Assembly (NCBI RefSeq): GCF_943193015.1
Contig: NZ_CALPCM010000011.1
Coordinates: 1-64,000, forward strand
Source of the DNA: Hominisplanchenecus_A murintestinalis
GTDB lineage: Bacteria; Bacillota; Clostridia; Lachnospirales; Lachnospiraceae
Reading direction: 5' to 3'
DNA: 64,000 nucleotides
Shown: positions 49,476 to 56,989 of the stretch, piece by piece
How the letters are laid out: every line of letters begins with the position of its first letter
Position numbering within the stretch: the first letter of the stretch is position 1
Notes under the pieces: model-generated
The model's input: only the letters and a program-made list of their open reading frames with translations
Databases searched by the model: none
What the model was told of the DNA's origin: nothing
Made by a program: the position numbers and the translations under genes

Positions 49476-49904
49476 CTATCCCAAAAGTTTTTTAATTTTT
49501 TTCTTAAACCTGTTCAAACGCTTGTAAATGACTTCCTTGTTTAAACTTAATTCCACTGAAATTTCAGTGACTGAAAAGCCCTGCGTCCTCATCAGCAACG
49601 CTTGGAGCGTGAGCTTATCCAACTGATGCAGCTCTTGGTACAGCACTGCATTTTCAATGCTGTCCAAAAATTCCTCAATCGTTTTTACTTCGGGCTGTGC
49701 CGTGTCCTCTGCCACTTCCTCAAGATATGTACCCGCATCCTGCAATTTCTCATAGTACCGTCTGTCGGAATTGAATATCGCCCAATCATGGACACGGAGC
49801 TTTTCAATATCGCCCTCGCTGACACCCAAGCTCCTAAGCTGCTTTTCCTCGGCTTCTTTCCATATCCGCCATTTTCTTTCTTCTCTGGCTTTGTTGTACG
49901 CCAT
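49476..49904 (-). CDS. sigma-70 region 4-like factor of the ICE
   Basis: A 142-residue protein whose C-terminal ~55 residues (LDKLTLQALLMRTQGFSVTE ISVELSLNKEVIYKRLNRFK) form a sigma region 4-type HTH; the N-terminal part is helical and basic. Equivalent small factors sit next to XRE regulators in Tn916-like control regions. Here the vanG cluster lies between this gene and the XRE gene. GGAGG lies nine bases before the ATG. Its promoter region has GTAGAA repeats (50073-50104). Confidence 0.75.
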   Translation of the reverse strand: MAYNKAREERKWRIWKEAEEKQLRSLGVSEGDIEKLRVHDWAIFNSDRRYYEKLQDAGTYLEEVAEDTAQPEVKTIEEFLDSIENAVLYQELHQLDKLTLQALLMRTQGFSVTEISVELSLNKEVIYKRLNRFKKKIKKLLG

Positions 49905-50018
49905 AATCCGTTACCTCCAATCTGAATTTTTTTGTATAATCCAGATTGAAAGGCGGAGAGCGGCATCCCACACCCAGAAAAGCCTTGCGGCGTGATATTA
50001 CAAAAAACGACAAAAGAA

Positions 50019-50050
50019 AAACCGTAAGGGCTGTCACACCTTTACGGTTT
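50019..50050. terminator. inverted repeat, terminator-like
   Basis: AAACCGTAA (50019-50027) pairs with TTACGGTTT (50042-50050). T/A-rich flanks are short. It lies between the racemase end and the sigma-like gene, so it may end the van message or guard the sigma promoter. Confidence 0.4.
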
Positions 50051-50072
50051 ATAGATATTTTAGTTCTTATAT

Positions 50073-50104
50073 GTAGAAATTTGACTTCTACTTCTTGGGT
50101 AGAA
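50073..50104. promoter_or_regulatory. triple GTAGAA/TTCTAC site
   Basis: GTAGAA (50073-50078), TTCTAC (50086-50091) and GTAGAA (50099-50104) alternate in orientation with exactly seven bases between each. A related palindrome precedes the XRE gene at 56491-56527. Both may bind the XRE protein. The rest of 49905-50361 holds no gene. Confidence 0.5.
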
Positions 50105-50361
50105 ATCCCCCTTGCACTGACAAGGATTTTTTTAACAGGCTGTCCACCCATCCCCGATATGATATATGTAAATGGAACTTGCTATTTGCAGGCAATAAAA
50201 ATCCCTCCAAACTTGAAACAGATTTGGAGAGAAAAACTATTTTTGCATGAAAATACAACCCGCCAAAACGCTGTTTTTTTTATTTGACGAGTTATAAATC
50301 CAATCAAAATTCTTATTCTAAACTTCCCGCTATACCTATAAGAAAATGCTATCTTCCGCTA

Positions 50362-51486
50362 TTATTTTTTTATTGATACTCTGCCTAAACGACTTCCTAA
50401 TTGGCTTAAAATCTCATTTGATATAGTATTTATACTATCTGCAAGGTCAGCAGCCATGATTTCACTGTTTCCGCTTTTCCCAATAAATATGGTTTCATCC
50501 CCGCAAGACACGCCCTTAATATCTGTCACATCTACCATTAACTGGTCCATACAAACACGACCGACAATAGCTGCTTTCTGCCCGTTTATCAAAACAAATC
50601 CCTTATTTGACAATTCACGGGGAATCCCATCTGCATATCCGACTGAAACAGTAGCAATCTGCATTTCTTTTCCAGCCTTATAAGTCAGACCATAACCGAG
50701 TGCTTCGCCTTTATGTAACTGCTTTACACACGCAATTCTGGCTTTTAATGATAAAACTGGTTTCAATTTTGTATTAGAAATAATTCTATCTTTCGGAGAG
50801 CTTAATACACCATAAAGTGCAATTCCTAATCGTGCATAGTCAAACTTTAAAGCGGGGTAATTCAGTACGCCATAACTTCCTTGTATGTGCGTTTTAAAAT
50901 GATGTATTCCCTTTCTATGCAGAAAGTTTATTACCATATTAAATTCCTCAATTTGTTTTAGAGTAATATCCCGTTCCGCATCACTAGCCCCATCGGACAT
51001 ACACAAGTGAGAATATACACCTGTTATCTTCAGATTATCAAACTCCCACATTTTATAAACTTCCTTTATGTTTTCGCTTCTTTCCCCTAAACGATGCATA
51101 CCCGTATCTATTCCAATATGGACAAAGATGACTTGTCCAAAGTCATTTAACAATTTTGCGTAGGGGTAATCAACTACCGTTTGTGTAAGATTGTACTTCA
51201 CCAAATCAGAAAACTGATTTGGCGAGGTATATCCCAAAATCAAAATCTGCCCTAAAATCCCTGCTTTTCTAAGCTCAACCGCTTCATTTACTGATGCCAC
51301 ACAAAAATCTTTAATTTCCAAATCCTGCAATGCTTTTGCAATGAGGACAGCACCATGTCCATAGGCATTTGCTTTAACGGCGGGCATAATCGCACACTTA
51401 GGAGAAAGTATTTTTCTGAATTGCCTTATATTGTAAGCCAGATTGTCTATATCCAGTTCAATCCACGCCCTACCTTTTTGATACAT
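50362..51486 (-). CDS. vanT: serine/alanine racemase half of VanT
   Basis: A 374-residue PLP racemase. The PLP lysine is in AVKANAYGHG near residue 33, and the catalytic tyrosine region is DYARLG.../SVGYADGIPR. It ends full length (SQLGSRLGRVSIKK). It would supply D-serine for the VanG ligase. In VanC, VanE and VanG clusters the racemase is normally the C-terminal half of one ~700-residue membrane protein; here it is separate, with its own GGGGAGG five bases before the ATG, overlapping the acyltransferase-like half by 17 bp. The two halves total 712 residues. Confidence 0.85.
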   Translation of the reverse strand: MYQKGRAWIELDIDNLAYNIRQFRKILSPKCAIMPAVKANAYGHGAVLIAKALQDLEIKDFCVASVNEAVELRKAGILGQILILGYTSPNQFSDLVKYNLTQTVVDYPYAKLLNDFGQVIFVHIGIDTGMHRLGERSENIKEVYKMWEFDNLKITGVYSHLCMSDGASDAERDITLKQIEEFNMVINFLHRKGIHHFKTHIQGSYGVLNYPALKFDYARLGIALYGVLSSPKDRIISNTKLKPVLSLKARIACVKQLHKGEALGYGLTYKAGKEMQIATVSVGYADGIPRELSNKGFVLINGQKAAIVGRVCMDQLMVDVTDIKGVSCGDETIFIGKSGNSEIMAADLADSINTISNEILSQLGSRLGRVSIKK

Positions 51487-52486
51487 TTCTACCTCCCCTT
51501 TCAAAAAATATTTGAATCATAAACATGGCTGCCAATGACAATAGACAGACCGAAATATATTGGAAAAAGGAATTGTCCACAAGTATCTTTGTAAGTCCTG
51601 TCACTTTAGCGATTAACCGTTGGGCAACAATTACCGCAGGATGAATAATATACAGCATCATTGAACCATTCCGTATCCAAGCGGGGGCTTTCCCAGAAAC
51701 TTTAAGCAGTAATTGAAACAAAAAATACATCACTGGCAGCAAAAAGAAATACATACTATTATGCTTTTGGATATGGAAAGAATAAGTAATCCATCCCTCT
51801 AAAAGCATAAGTAACGATGCTAATGCAAGTCCCCATTTACATACCTGTTCCCCACAATGAAATTCGGGAACAGCCAGCAGCACACCGAGCAGGATATAAA
51901 TTGGCGCAAAGAAAATACCGTTTCTTGTATAACTGCTGACATAGAAAATGCCAGTATATAACGTGCGTAGTAAAGGCACGTTTTCTATAAGACCATAATA
52001 AGAATCACCAAATACTCCTATCACATAAGCAATGAGCGAAAAGTAAACTGCTGCCTGAACTGATTTTTTTGTCAGACACGCAAGAAGTACACACCCAATA
52101 ATTGCGGCGGGAAAATACCACAAATGATAGAACGTGCCGTCAAAAAGAAGCTGCTTTATAAACTCCAAGATAGATTTTGGCATATTCCCAGAATATATTG
52201 AAATAGGTATATAAACAGCGGTCACAATGAGGTACAGCCTTATATTTTTAACAAGGTATTTACGGAGAGGATATTTCTTTTTAAAATTGCTAAGCACATA
52301 GGGAGCTAATACAAAATATCCTGTCGTCATAAAGAAAAATGGAACAGCAATTCTCCCAATACAATAGGTAATTAAATAATCAATTCCCTCACTCCAGACT
52401 GACAATGGCGATATATGAATTGCAATTACCATGAAAGCAGCCACTAAGCGGAAATAATCTATTCCTGCAAATGTTTTATGACGCAT
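51470..52486 (-). CDS. vanT: membrane acyltransferase-like half of VanT
   Basis: A 338-residue protein with about ten membrane helices of the acyltransferase-3 type (FAGIDYFRLVAAFMVIAIHI ... GRIAVPFFFMTTGY). In VanT this part is thought to import L-serine. It ends in FFERGGRNVSKR and the racemase starts in another frame over the same bases. Overlap with vanXY at the start (11 bp) keeps the usual order. Either a true two-gene form or a frameshift near the homopolymers TTTTTTGAAAGGGG separates it from the racemase. Confidence 0.85.
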   Translation of the reverse strand: MRHKTFAGIDYFRLVAAFMVIAIHISPLSVWSEGIDYLITYCIGRIAVPFFFMTTGYFVLAPYVLSNFKKKYPLRKYLVKNIRLYLIVTAVYIPISIYSGNMPKSILEFIKQLLFDGTFYHLWYFPAAIIGCVLLACLTKKSVQAAVYFSLIAYVIGVFGDSYYGLIENVPLLRTLYTGIFYVSSYTRNGIFFAPIYILLGVLLAVPEFHCGEQVCKWGLALASLLMLLEGWITYSFHIQKHNSMYFFLLPVMYFLFQLLLKVSGKAPAWIRNGSMMLYIIHPAVIVAQRLIAKVTGLTKILVDNSFFQYISVCLLSLAAMFMIQIFFERGGRNVSKR

Positions 52487-53249
52487 AATATTCCCTCCAT
52501 CTACTTAAAATAGCCCCTCCCTCGTTTGTACCCGAAATCATATACGGCGACATCTCCGATACATCAAGTTTTATAGAGTGACCGCCATCTAAAAAAACAT
52601 ACGAAATTTCGATTTTGTCCGCTTTAGAACTGTTATAAATATAAGGATGCCTTAAATCGGTAGTTTCCTTTAAAAAGCAAATGTATTCTTCTAAAGCCAT
52701 ATCCTTTTCTGCCATAATGACAGAATGGGGATAACCCACATAGCGAAAATGCCACGGTTCTGCTCCAATACCCGTTATCTGTTCTTTCCCAGACACATAC
52801 CTTTCAACAAAACCAAATCGGGGAGCGGTCGCTCTGAACTCCCCACAAATCCCCGTATATGGAAAATGCGGGCAGATATAGTCAATCTGTTCCTTGTTCT
52901 CTGCAAGGTCTATGGCAAGTCCTGTCTGATGCTCGCTATGTCTGGGTACTGCCACATATTTTTTTGTGAAATCAAGACCGCTTTTGGCTAACGTATCATT
53001 CCATATTTTTTCCTGTTCTTCCTGTGTGCGGAAACCGCTTACAGCTACAATTTCATTTTTGCAATGAATTTTTGCTAATATTAGCTGTAATAAATTAGCC
53101 GCCTGCTCATTCATCTGTATTTCTGGTTGTTCCTTAATTGCTGGCTGCATATCTTTCATACACGGGAACTTCATAAGCGGATAATCTGGCGTTACAAGTA
53201 TTAAGTTCCCATGATAAGTGTTGTCTTTTGTTAATTCAATCTGTGTCAC
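52476..53249 (-). CDS. vanXY: VanXY D,D-peptidase
   Basis: A 257-residue zinc peptidase of the VanY/VanXY type. The zinc motif SxHxxGxAxD is RHSEHQTGLAIDL near residue 112, and the ExPWH motif is GAEPWHFRYVG near 170. It has no signal peptide, as expected for VanXY enzymes, which act in the cytoplasm. It removes D-Ala-D-Ala and the terminal D-Ala from precursors so that D-Ser-ending ones dominate. It overlaps vanG by 4 bp. Lengths and motifs are intact. Confidence 0.9.
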   Translation of the reverse strand: MTQIELTKDNTYHGNLILVTPDYPLMKFPCMKDMQPAIKEQPEIQMNEQAANLLQLILAKIHCKNEIVAVSGFRTQEEQEKIWNDTLAKSGLDFTKKYVAVPRHSEHQTGLAIDLAENKEQIDYICPHFPYTGICGEFRATAPRFGFVERYVSGKEQITGIGAEPWHFRYVGYPHSVIMAEKDMALEEYICFLKETTDLRHPYIYNSSKADKIEISYVFLDGGHSIKLDVSEMSPYMISGTNEGGAILSRWREYYAS

Positions 53250-54307
53250 TTCGATACCCCCATTTCAATCAAGCGTCCGATTACTTCATCAAATGGCAGA
53301 CCTGCTTCTTTTAACATATTGGGATAACGGCTATGCTCCGTAAAGCCGGGAATTGTGTTTACTTCATTAAAATAAATTTCCCCTGCGGGAGTCAAAAACA
53401 TATCCACCCTTGCAAAACAGCAGCAACTTAATGCTTTGTAAATTTCAAGAGCTGTTTCTTTAATTTCTTTTGCCTTTTGTGGAGAAATACGTGCAGGTAC
53501 ATGAATACTGGAAGTTTTCAATGTATATTTCTCTGTGTAATCAAAAAATCCATCCGACAATTCAATTTCATCAACTTCACCCACAATCAAATCGGAATCC
53601 TTGTTCCCCAAAACTGCACATCCAACCTCAAAACCATCAACCATTTCTTCCAGAATAACGGTAGAATCATGCTCAAAGGCACTCTCGATTGCTAAAAGCA
53701 AATCCTGTTCATGTAAGACTTTTGAAATCCCAAACGATGAACCAGACCGTACAGGCTTTACGAATAAAGGATAACCAAGCTCTAGGGCTTTTTTCTGAAC
53801 CATTTCCTCTGAATAATTTGTCTTAATAGTAAAAGACCGTGCAGCTTTTATTCCGTTCATTTCTACGATACGGTGAGCCAGTTCTTTATCCATACATAAA
53901 GCGGAAGATAATAAACCACATCCGATAACAGGAATCCCCATCAAATCCAGAACCCCTTGAATTGTTCCATCTTCTCCGTTCTTTCCATGTAAAACTGGCA
54001 ATGCAGCATCGAATGAAATTATCTCTAAATGATGATTGTCCAAATAACACAACCCGTGAACTGTTCTGTCAAAAGACGGAAATACTGGCGTACAGTTTTC
54101 TTCTGACTGCCAATTATCCTCCTTTATCTTTTCCAGTTCCCCTTGATACCAGTACCATTTGCCAGAGTGAGGGGCAATGCCTATTAAGATTGGTACATAT
54201 TTCTTTGTGTCAATACACTTAATTACCGCATATGCCGACTGTAACGAAACTGCATATTCCGTGGAGCAGCCGCCAAAAAAAACAGCAACTTTCTTTTGTT
54301 GATTCAT
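53246..54307 (-). CDS. vanG: VanG-type D-Ala-D-Ser ligase
   Basis: A 353-residue ATP-grasp ligase. Features are VAVFFGGCSTEYAVSLQSAY at the N-terminus, LHGKNGEDGTIQGVLDLMGI near 95, PLFVKPVRSGSSFGI near 170, EKYTLKTSSIHVPA near 245 (the EKY pattern of D-Ser ligases) and FNEVNTIPGFTEHSRYP near 315. It joins D-Ala to D-Ser, lowering vancomycin affinity. AGGAGG precedes the ATG at 54307. Assigned to VanG rather than VanC/VanE by cluster order (regulators first) and overall look; an exact subtype needs alignment. Confidence 0.85.
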   Translation of the reverse strand: MNQQKKVAVFFGGCSTEYAVSLQSAYAVIKCIDTKKYVPILIGIAPHSGKWYWYQGELEKIKEDNWQSEENCTPVFPSFDRTVHGLCYLDNHHLEIISFDAALPVLHGKNGEDGTIQGVLDLMGIPVIGCGLLSSALCMDKELAHRIVEMNGIKAARSFTIKTNYSEEMVQKKALELGYPLFVKPVRSGSSFGISKVLHEQDLLLAIESAFEHDSTVILEEMVDGFEVGCAVLGNKDSDLIVGEVDEIELSDGFFDYTEKYTLKTSSIHVPARISPQKAKEIKETALEIYKALSCCCFARVDMFLTPAGEIYFNEVNTIPGFTEHSRYPNMLKEAGLPFDEVIGRLIEMGVSK

Positions 54308-54337
54308 TATGAAGTCCTCCTTTTTCATACAAAGCAA

Positions 54338-54378
54338 ATAGCTTCTATTCAGTATTCATTCTACTGAACAGAAGCTAT
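54338..54378. promoter_or_regulatory. long hairpin between vanS and vanG
   Basis: ATAGCTTCT-A-TTCAGTA pairs with TACTGAA-C-AGAAGCTAT, 16 pairs with one mismatch and a 7-base loop. It lies 30 bp before the vanG start. The promoter of the resistance genes is expected here, so it may be a VanR site or a terminator of the vanRS message. Confidence 0.5.
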
Positions 54379-54440
54379 CCATACTTTAATATTCAATTTT
54401 CTAATTCCTAAGAAAATGCTAAGAGAGCCTATATATTTTA

Positions 54441-55595
54441 CTAATGTGTTATAGGTAAAGAGATACGGAAAGTTGTTGATTCGTTTTCACTTTCGGCAGT
54501 AATTTTACCTCCATGCAGTGTTATGATTTCTTTTGCAATCGCCAGCCCCAATCCTGCACCTCCCGTATTCGTCGAACGTGCTTCATCCATACGGAAAAAC
54601 TTCTCAAAAATAGAATTTAACTTACCTTCTGGAATTGTCTTTCCTTTATTGCAAAAATAAATCCAAACATCCGTATCTGTGCTTTCAGCCCATATTTTAA
54701 TTATCGTATCTGGGTAACTGTAATAAATCGCATTTTTTAAAATGTTATTGAAAACTCTGGCTAACTTCATAGAATCCCCATAAACCGTTACTTCTTCATC
54801 AACACATACCTCTGTTTGATTACCATGAGCATTTAACAGCGGGTAAAATTCATCTGTCATTTGAACCAACATATGACAGAGGTTTATAGATTCTTTTTCC
54901 AAATCAATTTGTTGCAGATTATATCTTGTTATATCAAAAAATTCGTTGATAAGCTTTTCTAAACGAAGTGCTTTGCTTAATGCAATATTTACATATTTTG
55001 TTTTTTGTTCTATCGGCATATCCTGTGCTTCATCCAATAATGCTAAATATCCGATAACAGAGGTAAGCGGTGTCTTTAAATCATGTGCAAGGTAAGCAAT
55101 CAAATCATTTTTTCTGCTTGCTTCTTCCTTTAACATTTGTTCATGCCGCTGCATCGTGGATTTTATTTCGGACATCTGGGCTGAAATTTCGGCATACTCT
55201 TTTGGAAAAATATCTATATTTCCTTTTTCTTCTATCATAAAGTCATGCAGCATCACCGAAGTCGCAGTGATGGATTTTCTCACTTCTGCCTTTGCATGTA
55301 AATTTGCAACCGCAAAAGTAATTGCAATGCAGATAAGTACGATTATAATCAGAACTGTCAAGATAAATACTTTCAGCTCCGACCACAAAGGCTCTGTAAC
55401 AAGAATATCTTTTCCCACATCAGCAGAATAAACCTCATGCGTATTCATGTACTTAGCCGTGAACCAATCCACAAAAAAGCCGTTCCAAACCTTATCTACC
55501 AGATAATACAATCCAAAACAAGCAGCAATGCCGAGGATACAAGTGCCAATTAGTGTAGTTGTCTTTGAAATCTTAATTTTCAATTTTGTATCCAC
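54441..55595 (-). CDS. vanS: VanS-type sensor histidine kinase
   Basis: A 384-residue kinase. Two N-terminal membrane helices (residues ~15-35 and ~75-98) enclose a short external loop. The H-box is AHDLKTPLTSVIGYL near 170, the N-box is NNILKNAIYYS near 285 and the G-box is GGAGLGLAIAKEI near 345. It senses glycopeptide or its effect on the wall and phosphorylates VanR. The start is a GTG overlapping the end of vanR by 23 bp; the ribosome site (GGGGGT) is modest, so translation is probably coupled. Confidence 0.85.
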   Translation of the reverse strand: MDTKLKIKISKTTTLIGTCILGIAACFGLYYLVDKVWNGFFVDWFTAKYMNTHEVYSADVGKDILVTEPLWSELKVFILTVLIIIVLICIAITFAVANLHAKAEVRKSITATSVMLHDFMIEEKGNIDIFPKEYAEISAQMSEIKSTMQRHEQMLKEEASRKNDLIAYLAHDLKTPLTSVIGYLALLDEAQDMPIEQKTKYVNIALSKALRLEKLINEFFDITRYNLQQIDLEKESINLCHMLVQMTDEFYPLLNAHGNQTEVCVDEEVTVYGDSMKLARVFNNILKNAIYYSYPDTIIKIWAESTDTDVWIYFCNKGKTIPEGKLNSIFEKFFRMDEARSTNTGGAGLGLAIAKEIITLHGGKITAESENESTTFRISLPITH

Positions 55596-56268
55596 ACCCC
55601 CAGACTGTTTTTATATATTGTGGTTCTTCAAATGAATCTCCCATTTTCTCACGAAGATGCCGAATATGAACAGTAATGGTGTTATTGCTTTTACTGAAAT
55701 ATTCATCCCCCCATATTTGATGAAAAAGTTCCTCCGAACTGACTACATTTCCTTTCTGCTGACACAAAATCCGTAATATAGAAAACTCCGTAGGCGTTAA
55801 TGAAAGAGGCTTTTCATTTAAAGTACACTCATGCGTTTTCACATTTAGAACTAAACCAGAATGAATCAAAATATCTTCCTCTGGCTCATTTCCCACATTG
55901 TATTTTTTATATCTTCTTAGTTGGGCTTTCACACGAGCGACCAATTCTAAAGGCAAAAACGGTTTCGTAATATAATCGTCTGCCCCTAATGTTAATCCCG
56001 TTATTTTATCAATTTCCTCTCCCTTTGCCGTGAGCATTATCACTGGATAGCGATATTTCTCCCTTATCTTTTTGCATATTTGGAAACCGTTCATATCAGG
56101 CAGCATAACGTCCAAAATTGCCAAATCAAGGGTTTCACTTTCAATACAAGCCATTGCATCTTTGGCATTATAAAATTTATATACAGTAAAATTCTCATTT
56201 TCAAGATAAAGGGAAACAAGGTCTGCTATTTCCTGTTCATCATCTACAATCAGTATTTTATTCTCCAT
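55573..56268 (-). CDS. vanR: VanR-type response regulator
   Basis: A 231-residue OmpR-family regulator. The receiver domain has DDEQE at 10-13 and the phospho-Asp in LAILDVMLPDMNG near 53, Lys in ITKPF near 103. The C-terminal winged helix ends TITVHIRHLREKMGDSFEEP QYIKTVWGCGYKIE. AAAGGAA precedes the ATG. It would activate vanG-XY-T and its own operon. The small vanU gene found upstream in enterococcal vanG clusters is not present. Confidence 0.9.
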   Translation of the reverse strand: MENKILIVDDEQEIADLVSLYLENENFTVYKFYNAKDAMACIESETLDLAILDVMLPDMNGFQICKKIREKYRYPVIMLTAKGEEIDKITGLTLGADDYITKPFLPLELVARVKAQLRRYKKYNVGNEPEEDILIHSGLVLNVKTHECTLNEKPLSLTPTEFSILRILCQQKGNVVSSEELFHQIWGDEYFSKSNNTITVHIRHLREKMGDSFEEPQYIKTVWGCGYKIEN

Positions 56269-56490
56269 ATCAGTCCATTCCTTTCCTTTTGTTTTATTTT
56301 ACTAAATTGCACATAAGCAATCCTGCACTTTCCAATAAGAAATTGTTAAGATTTTCCTAATCGCCGTATAGATTCAAGGTATCTCTGTAATTTCCGTATC
56401 ATATTTTGATTGCGATTATTATTATATACGCTATAAAGAATAATAACAACTCTATGCAAGGGGATAAAAAAGAGGGGATAGTTCTTTCAC

Positions 56491-56527
56491 TTCTATACAT
56501 AGGAAATCATATATCCTATATGTAGAA
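56491..56527. promoter_or_regulatory. imperfect palindrome upstream of the XRE gene
   Basis: TTCTATACATAGGA (56491-56504) and TCCTATATGTAGAA (56514-56527) form a 12/14 inverted repeat around nine bases, about 80 bp before the XRE start. The half TATGTAGAAAT recurs at 50070-50080. The remainder of 56269-56605 holds the divergent vanR/XRE promoters and no gene. Confidence 0.5.
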
Positions 56528-56605
56528 ATGTCACCTCGTTTCATAAGAACTTTGATTTCCGTAAAATATCTGTATGAACTTTTACGAAAAATGAGGTGAT
56601 ACTTT

Positions 56606-56962
56606 ATGAATGAAGTACCAGAAACTTTTGACTTTATGCCTTTTGGAGAAGCAATCAAGGATGCCCGTGAAAAAAATGGTCTGACAAGAGAGGAATTAGC
56701 CGAACAGCTTGACATTACGCCAAGATACCTCCAGTCTATCGAAAAAGAGGGACAGCAGCCAAGATTTATGCTATTCATCCAACTTATCACAATGTTTGAC
56801 ATCTCGGCTGACCAATACATATTTTCCGATAAACACATACAAAAATCTTCACTCCGCCGACAGTTGGACTCACTCTTTGACACATTCGATGATTCAGAGC
56901 TGACAATCATAGCAGGGACGGCGCAGGGGATATGTAAGGCAAAAGAGCAGCCAGAGGATTGA
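56606..56962 (+). CDS. XRE-type regulator of the ICE
   Basis: A 118-residue protein with an HTH near residues 14-65 (DAREKNGLTREELAEQLDIT ... SIEKEGQQPRFMLFIQLI) and a C-terminal tail typical of Tn916 Orf9-like ICE repressors. It is on the plus strand, divergent from vanR, and has AGGTGAT before its ATG. Paired with the sigma-like gene at 49476 it would form the element control region, with the van cluster placed between them. Confidence 0.75.
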   Translation: MNEVPETFDFMPFGEAIKDAREKNGLTREELAEQLDITPRYLQSIEKEGQQPRFMLFIQLITMFDISADQYIFSDKHIQKSSLRRQLDSLFDTFDDSELTIIAGTAQGICKAKEQPED

Positions 56963-56969
56963 CCTCTGG
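56951..56969 (+). terminator. terminator of the XRE gene
   Basis: CCAGAGG (56951-56957) pairs with CCTCTGG (56963-56969), followed by TTTCCTTTT. The stop codon lies in the loop. Confidence 0.65.
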
Positions 56970-56989
56970 TTTCCTTTTACCTTGTTCAA

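Noticed and set aside
49133..49544. several overlapping plus-strand frames of 75-124 codons
   Set aside because: They overlap each other and the sigma-like gene, lack ribosome sites, and show no family pattern.
56452..56910. minus-strand frame opposite the XRE gene, considered as vanU
   Set aside because: vanU should be a ~75-residue HTH gene upstream of vanR in the same direction; this frame is the antisense shadow of the plus-strand XRE gene.
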